Below, one piece after another: positions 18,135-25,772 of a DNA stretch of 64,000 nt. The translations under genes and the position numbers were made by a program. Position 1 is the first letter of the stretch; every line of letters starts with the position of its first letter. Under the pieces are notes generated by a model, which made no database searches, was not told the DNA's origin, and was given only the letters and a program-made list of their open reading frames with translations. Location: contig JAKSLH010000001.1 in the NCBI GenBank assembly GCA_024401335.1, positions 186,001 through 250,000 of the forward strand. The letters are read 5' to 3'. The DNA comes from Bacteroidales bacterium. Lineage in GTDB: Bacteria; Bacteroidota; Bacteroidia; Bacteroidales; Marinilabiliaceae.

Positions 18135-19175
18135 TTATTCTTCTACTACTTTTACTTCAGATCGGTCAACAAGTCGTGCCTGACCTGCGCTAACGAGCAT
18201 GTCGCCTTCGTGGATCTCGCCATCAAGTGGCAAGACTTCGACTTTGTCTTCGTAACGGTTGATAACCTTTACAGATACACGCTTAGCCTTGTTGTCCTTT
18301 ATGAGGAACAAATAGCGGTCGTTGGAACCCTGAACCTTCAGTACAGATACTGACTGGATTACTGTAGCCTCTGTCTGACCAACATTAATCTCGATTGTTC
18401 CATACATACCTGGCTTAAGGGCCTCGTCCTTGTTGTCGAAGAGAAGTTCTACCTGGAATGTGCGGCTCTTAGGGTCGATTGTTGGGTAAACGATGTTCAC
18501 CTTGCCCTCGAATACTCTGCCTTTGTAAATGTCAGACGAGAGTTCTACCTTCATTCCCTTCTTGATCTCTGTGTAGTAGTTTTCTGCAATGGCGACGTAT
18601 GCCTTCATTGGGTTGATCTGCTCAAGCGACAAGATGGCTGGCTTTGAAGCGCCACCGAAAGCGCCGCCAGAATAGAGCTCGCCTTCTTCCATGAACTTGC
18701 CAGTGATGACACCAGAGAATGGAGCAAGAAGTCTTGTGTTTTCCTTGAGGTTCTCGAGAGTTGTCTTGGCAACCTCGTATTTTGTTACTGCAGCATCGTA
18801 GTTCTGCTGTGAGATGCTACCAGTCTCCATGAGTTTCATTGCACGGTTGTACTCAAGTTCGATGTTCTTGAACTGAAGTTCCTGCTGAGTGAAGTTTGTC
18901 GCGTCCATCTCAACAAGCAGCTGGCCTTTGCTTACGCGGTCGCCAACTTCTACGTTGATTTTTTTGATACGTGTGCCTGCAAGTGTTGGAGCAAAGAATA
19001 CTTGTTCGTTTGCCTCAAGGTTGGCCGAATATGAAAGAGTGCGCTGTACTGTGCTGCTCTTGATCGGAGTCACCTTAACCGGAATACGGTTGTCAACTTC
19101 TTCGGTTTTTTCTTTTGTGCTGCAGCTAGCCAAAGCTAAAACAGCTAATGCCGAAAGGAAAAGTTTTTTATTCAT
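18135..19175 (-). CDS. RND efflux periplasmic adaptor (membrane fusion protein), lipoprotein
   Basis: 346 aa. The N-terminus has a lipobox, LALASC, with cysteine at about residue 18, so it is anchored by lipid to the inner membrane. The lipoyl halves GDRVSKGQLLVEMD and LLAPFSGVITGKFMEEGELYSGG flank an alpha-hairpin (about 80-140), followed by the beta-barrel and membrane-proximal domain (VYPTIDPKSRTFQVELLFDN.. LKPGMYGTI). It links the pump and TolC. It lies 25 bases upstream of the pump gene. Confidence 0.95.
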   Translation of the reverse strand: MNKKLFLSALAVLALASCSTKEKTEEVDNRIPVKVTPIKSSTVQRTLSYSANLEANEQVFFAPTLAGTRIKKINVEVGDRVSKGQLLVEMDATNFTQQELQFKNIELEYNRAMKLMETGSISQQNYDAAVTKYEVAKTTLENLKENTRLLAPFSGVITGKFMEEGELYSGGAFGGASKPAILSLEQINPMKAYVAIAENYYTEIKKGMKVELSSDIYKGRVFEGKVNIVYPTIDPKSRTFQVELLFDNKDEALKPGMYGTIEINVGQTEATVIQSVSVLKVQGSNDRYLFLIKDNKAKRVSVKVINRYEDKVEVLPLDGEIHEGDMLVSAGQARLVDRSEVKVVEE

Positions 19176-19199
19176 TATATTGTCTTTTTTGTTTATTTC

Positions 19200-20291
19200 C
19201 TATTGATTTACTCTTCTGTATTTGTTACGGTATTCATGTGGTGTGCAACCGAACTTTTGTTGGAATGCTCTATAGAAAACTGTGTCAAACTGATAGCCGG
19301 AACGTGTCGCGATGTCCATCATTGTGTCGTTTTTCTTTAGAAGTTCCTCTGCAGCATAGTCAAGGCGCAAATCGTTGATGTAATTGTGGAATGTTGTTCC
19401 CTTACTTGTGAAGTATTGCGCTATCAGGGTCTTGCTGCAATTAAGCTCCTGTGCCACTTGACTTGTTGTGATGTCGTATTTTGTGAAAAGCATCTTTGTT
19501 CGCATTAGCTCATCAATCTGCTTGCCGACAAGGAACACGTTAGGTTCGATAGGAGCATCCAGAGGCTTCTTAATTAAGAATACGTTGCCGTTAAGTGATG
19601 ACAGGTCTTCAATCTCAGTGGCTTCTTTCTGCAGATAAACTCTGCGGCATAGAGAGAACCAAATGAATACTATCGCTATACGATAGAATATCTTTGCGAT
19701 TTGAGTGCCTATTATCGTAGATGTTGACCATATTGCAAGTGCAAACAGCAACAGCATTAATATGCGAACCAACCATGTCAGGTCTCTTCCTTCAAAGTTT
19801 GAATAAGACTGGCGTAGCATGGTGTTATACTGATTCATGTCTTTGTATGTCATCCATGACCAGCCTAGACCTGCTATAATTGCAAATGCAAGGGCGATGA
19901 TCTTTATCGCTTCTATGCCGGTGCAGAAATGAAGCAACGCCAGGATGATAAATGGACTGTATATAGCCAGCATCGACTTAAACGACAGTACTGTATGGCG
20001 TGTAAGCATCATCTCTATGATTGCCAGTGGGGCGATACAGAACATGTCAAGCAGAATGGCTCCAGTTCTGAAGTAGCTGTCGTCACTATATTCACAAATA
20101 TCAACACCTACTCTATATACTAGTGTAAGCATGTGAGTGAGCATAGTAAAGCCTGTTATGCCTAACAGGTACTTTCTCCAACGGGAGTTGTGTCCGGTGT
20201 GCATAGCGGTGAGCATGGTTGTAGCCATGATGGTCGTCGCTCCGAACGTCAAACCCATTATGAATGTTGAAATATATTCTATATCTATCAT
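19200..20291 (-). CDS. Membrane-embedded AraC-family transcription regulator within the efflux operon
   Basis: 363 aa. The first ~217 residues contain about seven hydrophobic segments (near 4-27, 41-62, 77-97, 107-125, 128-149, 171-195 and 200-217). The C-terminal ~100 residues form an AraC double helix-turn-helix: TSQVAQELNCSKTLIAQYF, then MMDIATRSGYQFDTVFYRAFQQKFGCTPHEYR. It is therefore a DNA-binding domain tethered to a multi-pass membrane sensor. Between tolC (19 bases away) and the adaptor (24 bases away), it is part of the same transcript. It probably senses a membrane-soluble compound or envelope state and autoregulates the operon; this is inference from position. Confidence 0.85.
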   Translation of the reverse strand: MIDIEYISTFIMGLTFGATTIMATTMLTAMHTGHNSRWRKYLLGITGFTMLTHMLTLVYRVGVDICEYSDDSYFRTGAILLDMFCIAPLAIIEMMLTRHTVLSFKSMLAIYSPFIILALLHFCTGIEAIKIIALAFAIIAGLGWSWMTYKDMNQYNTMLRQSYSNFEGRDLTWLVRILMLLLFALAIWSTSTIIGTQIAKIFYRIAIVFIWFSLCRRVYLQKEATEIEDLSSLNGNVFLIKKPLDAPIEPNVFLVGKQIDELMRTKMLFTKYDITTSQVAQELNCSKTLIAQYFTSKGTTFHNYINDLRLDYAAEELLKKNDTMMDIATRSGYQFDTVFYRAFQQKFGCTPHEYRNKYRRVNQ

Positions 20292-20310
20292 AAAACCGGG
20301 ATGTTGTTTA

Positions 20311-21579
20311 CTAGTAGTTGAAGTTGTTATACAACTTGCTGAGCTTGGTGTGAGCCTGCAAGAGTGTCATGATAGAATTGGCATACGAAGTCTCGGCCGA
20401 AAGATAATTGGTGTTTGCCTGTGTCAGGTCGAGGCTTGACAATACTCCTTGGTTGTACTTGTTCTTATAGTTCTGGAGAACACGCTTTGCAACTTCAAGA
20501 TTCTCCTTCTGAAGCAGATATGCATCAATAGCAGAGTTGAGTTCGTAGCGATACTGCTCTTCGTTCTGCATGAGGTTGTCCTGGAGGAGAGCCATGTTAG
20601 TCTGTGTCTTTGCTATGTTGAGTTTTGCCTGCTTGATGCGAGACTCACGAGCGAAGCCATTAAACAAAGGTACGTTGAGGACAAGGTTTCCAACGTGGTC
20701 GAAGTTCATGAATCCACCCTTGATAGCGTTAGAATATGAGTACTGTGCAGTCAGTGTTGGAACATAAGCCAGTTTGTTCATCTTGAGTGTAGCCTCGTTC
20801 ATCTCAAGATTTTTCTCCATCTGCTTATATGTCAAGTTGTTCTTGATGTCAAAGTTTGATGAGTCCATAGTCGCAGTAGTGCTTTCTGCTATCATTTCGT
20901 CAAGCTCAACACTTGGCTCAATCTTAGTAGAGATAGGCAATCCCATCTGGAGAACAAGAAGTCGTTTTGTCACCTCGTAGCTTCTTTCAGTTGAGATGAT
21001 AGTGTTCTTCAACTGTGCTACAGTTACTTTGATCTGGTCGACGTCGGTCTGCTCGCAAACGCCAGCATTGAAAGAGTGCTCAGTGTGGTTCTTTATCTCT
21101 TCCATGTCCTTGAGGTTGTTTGCAAGGAGGTCGAGGTTACGCTTATAGACCAGGATTGCGTAGTATGTGTCTGTCACATTAGCCTTGACATCGAGGGTTG
21201 CGCTCTCGTCGGTTGTCTCATATATAGATGCTGCGATCTTAGAGACCTTTACTGATGCAAGCTGCTGAAGGCTTATAGTGTATGAAACGGATGCTGCAAG
21301 AGTGAGGGAGTTCTCCATCTTGATTGGCATGCCACCGAAATTCATCTCTTTACCGAAGTATGTTGTTCCCTTGAGCTGTGCGCTAGCGTCTGGCAGGCCA
21401 GCAGCCATAGTTTCGCGTATCTTCTCCTTGTAGATATCAACGTCTTGCTTTGAAGCCTGCAATTGCTTTGAATACTGCAACGCGTTGTCTACTGCTTGCT
21501 TTAGGCTTAGCGACATGACCTCCTGTGCCTGTATGGCTGTTGTCATGAGTGTCGCCAGTGCTACAATAATCTTTTTCAT
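20311..21579 (-). CDS. TolC-family outer-membrane efflux protein
   Basis: 422 aa with signal peptide MKKIIVALATLMTTAIQAQ and two duplicated outer-membrane-efflux halves rich in heptad-patterned helices. Typical blocks are SLKQAVDNALQYSKQLQASKQD near the N-terminus and YNQGVLSSLDLTQANTNYLSAETSYANS near the C-terminus. It is the outer-membrane exit duct of the tripartite pump. It follows tetR by 65 bases. Confidence 0.93.
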   Translation of the reverse strand: MKKIIVALATLMTTAIQAQEVMSLSLKQAVDNALQYSKQLQASKQDVDIYKEKIRETMAAGLPDASAQLKGTTYFGKEMNFGGMPIKMENSLTLAASVSYTISLQQLASVKVSKIAASIYETTDESATLDVKANVTDTYYAILVYKRNLDLLANNLKDMEEIKNHTEHSFNAGVCEQTDVDQIKVTVAQLKNTIISTERSYEVTKRLLVLQMGLPISTKIEPSVELDEMIAESTTATMDSSNFDIKNNLTYKQMEKNLEMNEATLKMNKLAYVPTLTAQYSYSNAIKGGFMNFDHVGNLVLNVPLFNGFARESRIKQAKLNIAKTQTNMALLQDNLMQNEEQYRYELNSAIDAYLLQKENLEVAKRVLQNYKNKYNQGVLSSLDLTQANTNYLSAETSYANSIMTLLQAHTKLSKLYNNFNY

Positions 21580-21644
21580 TTATACTGTTTTTTTTATTAT
21601 CTAAATAATGTGTGTTGTTGTCTGTCTGATTGCTGATTAAAGGG

Positions 21645-22247
21645 CTATTTGTTTTTGAATTGTTCAATCAGTTCGTCTATTCTTTCTATGCCTTTACGGG
21701 TACATGCGCCACGCAGATAGTTTACGAATATATTCATGAAAATCTCTTCCATGGTATATTTACCTGTGGCGTATATCTCTTTGATAGCTTGTCCCTGTTC
21801 TGTGAAAACGTCAATGATGAGCTCAGGTTTGATGTCAGTCTTGATGAAGCCTTCCTTTTGACCTCTTGATATAAGATTAGCAAAACCTGCCTTGTGACGC
21901 TCTTTCTCCTCTATGTACTTGTTTGACGCACCAGGCTTACATACTCTGCTCAAGTCCTGCAGAAATGCGATGCTCACCTGCTTTAGCTGCATTATAGTCA
22001 AGAAGAGATGCCCTGTCAGAATCTCTATCACATCTTTGTTGTCGCTTTCCAGCTCCTTGTGGCTTTCCTGGGCTTGTTTGTTCATATGCTCCAAACAGTG
22101 TACAAGGAGTTCGTCTTTGCTAGAGAATGTTTCGTAGAGGGTTCGCTTGGATATGCCAAGCGCTTGAGCAACATCGTCCATAGATACTGCCTTTATTCCT
22201 CTGTCTAAGAATAATTTTGTGGATATTTCTACGATCTTTTCGTTCAT
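21645..22247 (-). CDS. TetR/AcrR-family transcription repressor of the efflux operon
   Basis: 200 aa. The N-terminal DNA-binding domain is clear: ISTKLFLDRGIKAVSMDDVAQALGISKRTLYETFSSKDELL (about 7-47). The C-terminal ligand-binding half is variable, as expected. First gene of the efflux operon, so it probably represses its own transcript. A CTTTCC/GGAAAG dyad flanks the promoter and could be its operator. Confidence 0.92.
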   Translation of the reverse strand: MNEKIVEISTKLFLDRGIKAVSMDDVAQALGISKRTLYETFSSKDELLVHCLEHMNKQAQESHKELESDNKDVIEILTGHLFLTIMQLKQVSIAFLQDLSRVCKPGASNKYIEEKERHKAGFANLISRGQKEGFIKTDIKPELIIDVFTEQGQAIKEIYATGKYTMEEIFMNIFVNYLRGACTRKGIERIDELIEQFKNK

Positions 22248-22249
22248 AT

Positions 22250-22281
22250 CTTTCCTTATCGCTACGCAAATATACGGAAAG
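22250..22281 (-). promoter_or_regulatory. Promoter and possible operator of the tetR-efflux operon
   Basis: Minus-strand TATATTTG (22267-22274) is a consensus -7 box 19 bases before the tetR ATG. Inverted hexamers CTTTCC (22250-22255) and GGAAAG (22276-22281) bracket it. The promoter is well supported, the operator only weakly. Confidence 0.55.
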
Positions 22282-22332
22282 AAAACCGAAAACGTTTTTT
22301 GAGTTTTGAGTTTTAACGTTTTTTATACTTGC

Positions 22333-23103
22333 CTATATTCGACGTCTGAACTCGCTACATACGATAGCAGTTGCCGCTGCAACATTTAGGCTCTCGCTAG
22401 TGATTTCTCCTGCCGGATAATTGGGGATGAAAAGCTTGTCGCTGACATAGGGTGCTATAGCCGCAGAGATGCCTTTGCCCTCGTTGCCCATGACTATAAA
22501 GCCCTTGTTCTTAAGCGTTGTGCTGTATATGTTTGTGCCCTCAAGGAATGTGCCATATACAGGAAGTTTCCATTCGGCCTTGTTTCTCTTGAACAGTTCT
22601 GTAAGGTCTGTTTCTACGACACCGACTCTTGCAATGGCCCCCATTGTCGCTTGTATGGTTTTAGGATTAAACGCGTCAGCGCAGGTGTCGGAGCATATTA
22701 TCTGGCGTATGCCAAACCAGTCGGCTATTCTTATTATGGTGCCAAGATTGCCTGGGTCTTGTATTTCGTCGAGTACAAGTACTAAATCTTGTGGCTTTTC
22801 TTCCGCTGATATGCCCTGTGGCTTTTCGAAGACAGCCAGCAATTTTGATGGAGTCTTGAGCTGAGAGATGGCCTTCATGTCGGCAGCTGTGGCATCTATA
22901 TACTCCGTCTTGCCGTTTGTGTTGGCTTTGCTCTTGAAATCGCGCAGTGCATCTTCTTCTCCTACAGCAATTTGTGGTATGAGGCCACCACGTATGAGGT
23001 CGAGCACGAGTTTAGGTCCTTCGGCAATGAATAGACCCTGTATGTCGCGTTGCTTCTTTTGTGCAAGTTGCTGTATATGCTTTTTTTTGTTGATGCTGAG
23101 CAT
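22333..23103 (-). CDS. TrmH/SpoU-family RNA 2'-O-methyltransferase (two-domain)
   Basis: 256 aa. The N-terminal SpoU substrate-binding domain (RDIQGLFIAEGPKLVLDLI, about 18-37) precedes a SPOUT knot domain with motif 1 VLDEIQDPGNLGTIIRIADWFG, motif 2 IVMGNEGKGIS and motif 3 IPNYPAGEITSESLNVAAATAIV, which carry the SAM-binding knot. The two-domain form is typical of 23S rRNA ribose methyltransferases, but the exact nucleotide cannot be told. Divergent from the tamL gene. Confidence 0.9.
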   Translation of the reverse strand: MLSINKKKHIQQLAQKKQRDIQGLFIAEGPKLVLDLIRGGLIPQIAVGEEDALRDFKSKANTNGKTEYIDATAADMKAISQLKTPSKLLAVFEKPQGISAEEKPQDLVLVLDEIQDPGNLGTIIRIADWFGIRQIICSDTCADAFNPKTIQATMGAIARVGVVETDLTELFKRNKAEWKLPVYGTFLEGTNIYSTTLKNKGFIVMGNEGKGISAAIAPYVSDKLFIPNYPAGEITSESLNVAAATAIVCSEFRRRI

Positions 23104-23123
23104 TGGAAGATGATTTATATGAG

Positions 23124-23131
23124 CAAAATTA
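23124..23131 (-). promoter_or_regulatory. Promoter -7 box of the two-domain trmH gene
   Basis: Minus-strand TAATTTTG, 20 bases before the ATG at 23103. Confidence 0.6.
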
Positions 23132-23164
23132 AGATAGAATTATCAAAATCCGAAGCAAAAACGA

Positions 23165-23172
23165 TAATTTTG
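23165..23172 (+). promoter_or_regulatory. Promoter -7 box of the tamL gene
   Basis: TAATTTTG, only 5 bases before a possible TTG start at 23178 and 29 bases before the GTG at 23202. The expected transcript start is around 23178, which favours the GTG. Confidence 0.6.
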
Positions 23173-23201
23173 CACTTTTGAACAAGGCTTCACGTACCTC
23201 G

Positions 23202-25478
23202 GTGAATAGATTCTTACACATACTTTGTACTTCGTTGTCAATGATTGCTGTTTTGGCTATCGTTGCGGCGACACTTGCCTCATGTAATACAACAAAGTAT
23301 GTCGGTGATGATGAGGTGTTGCTAGATAAGCTGACTATCAATGGCGTTTCGGGCAAGCTCGACAAGGATGATATGCTCAATTATGTCCGTCAGCAACCTA
23401 ATGTTCGCATGCTTGGTTTTTGGAGATTAGGTCTTGGCATCTACAATCTGTCGGGCAAAAGGGATACTGGTTGGAACCGTTGGCTAAAGAGTATCGGTTC
23501 AGCTCCTGTCATCTATGATAGCCTTCTTATTGATCGAAGCAGGGAGCAGCTTAAGCTATATGCAGACAGTAAGGGCTATTTCGATGCTGTTGTTTCAGAT
23601 ACTGTTTTGTTTACTGGCCCTAAGCGATGCCATGTGGTATTTGACATTGTTCCAGGCGAAGTGTATAGAGTGTCAAGGTTGGGCTATCATATTGAAGACG
23701 ATTCGGTGCGTAATGTTATATTTTCCGACACAGCTCAGTGCCTTATTCATCCCGGCGATGCTTTTGACTCAAACATACACGACGATGAGCGAACACGCAT
23801 TCTACGTCTGATGCAAGACAATGGCTACTACCACTTCGGTAAGGAATCTATCTATTATATGGCCGACAGCACTGTAGGACATCACATGATAGCCGACAGC
23901 ATGATTGTGCTCAATGGCATGGATAGTCAGACCAAGCTAGCGACACTACCTCATCGCAAGTCGATGGTAGATACTGTACGTTTTAATATCAGCTATACAG
24001 GTGCCGACACCTTGCGCCGACGCGATGGACGTCCCGTCTTTGATTATGATCTGCTCGACAATTCATGCTTCATACGTAATAAAGGTATATATAGCTTGAG
24101 TGACGTAGAGTTGACTCAGCAAAGATTCAATACATTACCACTGTTCAGCTCTGTTGGCATTAGAATGACGCCTAAGCCCGATTCTGATAGCTTGAAGTTT
24201 ACGCGAGACTATACTCATCTCGATTGCGATGTCAATCTTGTTGTAGGGCATCTTCAGTCGTATAACGTGTCGGTTGAGGGAACCAACTCATCGGGCAACT
24301 TAGGTGGCGCTTTTTCTGTAGGCTATAAGCACAACAATTTCCTCCACGGTGCAGAGGTGTTTGATATAAAATACAGGTTGTCGGCCCAGGATCAGTTCGC
24401 ACGCGATGGCAAGGAGCGATTCTTCACTCTCGAGAGTGGAGTAGAGGCTTCGCTTACAATGCCTAATATGCTTCTCCCTTTTGTCAGCGCAGAGTTCAAC
24501 CGCCGCCGCAATCCTCGAACGATATTCACCTTGGCCTATGACTATCAGCGTCGTCCAGATTTCACGAAGACCTCATCGACTGGTAAGATAAATTTCTCTT
24601 GGCAGGGATCACGATACTCTAGTCATTCGTTCACTCCTCTGGGTGTGAGTGTCATCAATATCCCGAGTATCAGTGACAATTTCCGCGACTATATAGATGG
24701 GACATACCTTCAATATAGCTATCAGAACCACTTCATCATGTCGCTCAACTACACGTTCTTGTTCAACCAGCAGAAAGTGCGTAAGATAGGCACCGCATGG
24801 TATGTGCGTTTTAGTGGCGAGACGGCAGGTAATACGTTATCTGCGGTAATGCGTGACAAGGCAAAGTCTGCCGATGACGAGACGCAGCATGTTTTTGGCA
24901 TCAGCTATTCTCAGTATGTGAAGACCGATCTTGAGTTGCGTTTCCAGCAGAGTGATTTCTGGAGTAACCATGTAGTGTGGCGATTCTATGGCGGCGTAGG
25001 TGTGCCGTATGGCAATTCGCATACATTGCCTTTTGAAAAGAGCTATTTCGTGGGTGGTGCCAATAGCATTCGAGCATGGCCAGTGCGCGGACTTGGTCCA
25101 GGTAGCAGTCAGAGCGATTCGAAGCTACGCTACCATAACCAGATAGGCGACATACGTCTGGAGATGAACCTCGAATATCGCTTCAAGATGGTGTCGATGT
25201 TGGAGGGCGCCTTGTTTGCCGATGCCGGCAATATATGGTCACTCCGACGTTCTACCGACAAGAAAGAGGCAGTGATGAGTTCAGACTTCTATAAGCAGAT
25301 AGCGTTGGGCGCAGGATTGGGATTCCGACTCAATTTTGACTATTTCATCGTGCGTATTGATGGTGCAAGCAAAATCCATGACCCGGCCGCCAAGGAGGGC
25401 CGTCGATGGGTAATCGCCGAAGAACGATATAAATGGAGCAAGATCAATTGGAACTTCGCCATCGGATATCCTTTCTGA
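23202..25478 (+). CDS. tamL: TamL-type lipidated Omp85/BamA-family outer-membrane assembly protein
   Basis: 758 aa from the GTG at 23202, which gives MNRFLHILCTSLSMIAVLAIVAATLASC, a lipoprotein signal with the lipidated cysteine at residue 28. POTRA-like segments follow (about 30-330: VLLDKLTINGVSGKLDKDDM; FDIVPGEVYRVSRLGYHI). The Omp85 barrel has FVGGANSIRAWPVRGLGPGS and ends ..INWNFAIGYPF with a terminal aromatic. Lipidated TamA homologues (TamL) are known in Bacteroidetes, where they pair with TamB in outer-membrane protein or lipid handling. No tamB is present here. An in-frame TTG at 23178 is an alternative start. Confidence 0.85.
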   Translation: MNRFLHILCTSLSMIAVLAIVAATLASCNTTKYVGDDEVLLDKLTINGVSGKLDKDDMLNYVRQQPNVRMLGFWRLGLGIYNLSGKRDTGWNRWLKSIGSAPVIYDSLLIDRSREQLKLYADSKGYFDAVVSDTVLFTGPKRCHVVFDIVPGEVYRVSRLGYHIEDDSVRNVIFSDTAQCLIHPGDAFDSNIHDDERTRILRLMQDNGYYHFGKESIYYMADSTVGHHMIADSMIVLNGMDSQTKLATLPHRKSMVDTVRFNISYTGADTLRRRDGRPVFDYDLLDNSCFIRNKGIYSLSDVELTQQRFNTLPLFSSVGIRMTPKPDSDSLKFTRDYTHLDCDVNLVVGHLQSYNVSVEGTNSSGNLGGAFSVGYKHNNFLHGAEVFDIKYRLSAQDQFARDGKERFFTLESGVEASLTMPNMLLPFVSAEFNRRRNPRTIFTLAYDYQRRPDFTKTSSTGKINFSWQGSRYSSHSFTPLGVSVINIPSISDNFRDYIDGTYLQYSYQNHFIMSLNYTFLFNQQKVRKIGTAWYVRFSGETAGNTLSAVMRDKAKSADDETQHVFGISYSQYVKTDLELRFQQSDFWSNHVVWRFYGGVGVPYGNSHTLPFEKSYFVGGANSIRAWPVRGLGPGSSQSDSKLRYHNQIGDIRLEMNLEYRFKMVSMLEGALFADAGNIWSLRRSTDKKEAVMSSDFYKQIALGAGLGFRLNFDYFIVRIDGASKIHDPAAKEGRRWVIAEERYKWSKINWNFAIGYPF

Positions 25479-25587
25479 TATTCCCCTTGCCAACTACCGA
25501 CTGAGACCTCAGTGCGCTTTATCAGACTGCAGTCTACAGACAGGATTTTCACCTTTGAATTGCGAACAGGCAAGACGGTGTTTTGTT

Positions 25588-25630
25588 CTCGCTTTCCTCT
25601 CGCTTTCCTCTCGCTTTCCTCTCGCTATCC
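25588..25630 (+). repeat. 11-bp tandem repeat (CTCGCTTTCCT x 3.9)
   Basis: Four consecutive 11-bp units at 25588, 25599, 25610 and 25621; the last reads CTCGCTATCC. The reverse complement of the unit, AGGAAAGCGAG, is nearly identical to the 11-bp unit repeated at 63208-63240. Confidence 0.9.
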
Positions 25631-25704
25631 AACAGACGTCCTTATGGTGTTCGTGCGATGTAAAAGCGGGTTCGTCGATAAAATCAGCCTATTCTTCTAT
25701 TCAA

Positions 25705-25736
25705 TTTGCACATTTCCTGTTCTCGTGATACCTTTG
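25705..25736 (+). promoter_or_regulatory. Promoter of the TonB-receptor-like gene
   Basis: TTTG (25705-25708), a 20-base spacer, then TACCTTTG (25729-25736): a full match to the Bacteroidetes promoter layout, 36 bases before the ATG. Confidence 0.8.
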
Positions 25737-25772
25737 TGGACAATTTATAACATAATACAATTGCATGTGGCA

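Noticed and set aside
25512-25772. An 87-residue N-terminal extension of the receptor-like protein
   Set aside because: It would cover the tandem repeats and a full promoter, and it would bury a normal signal peptide that begins at the ATG at 25773.
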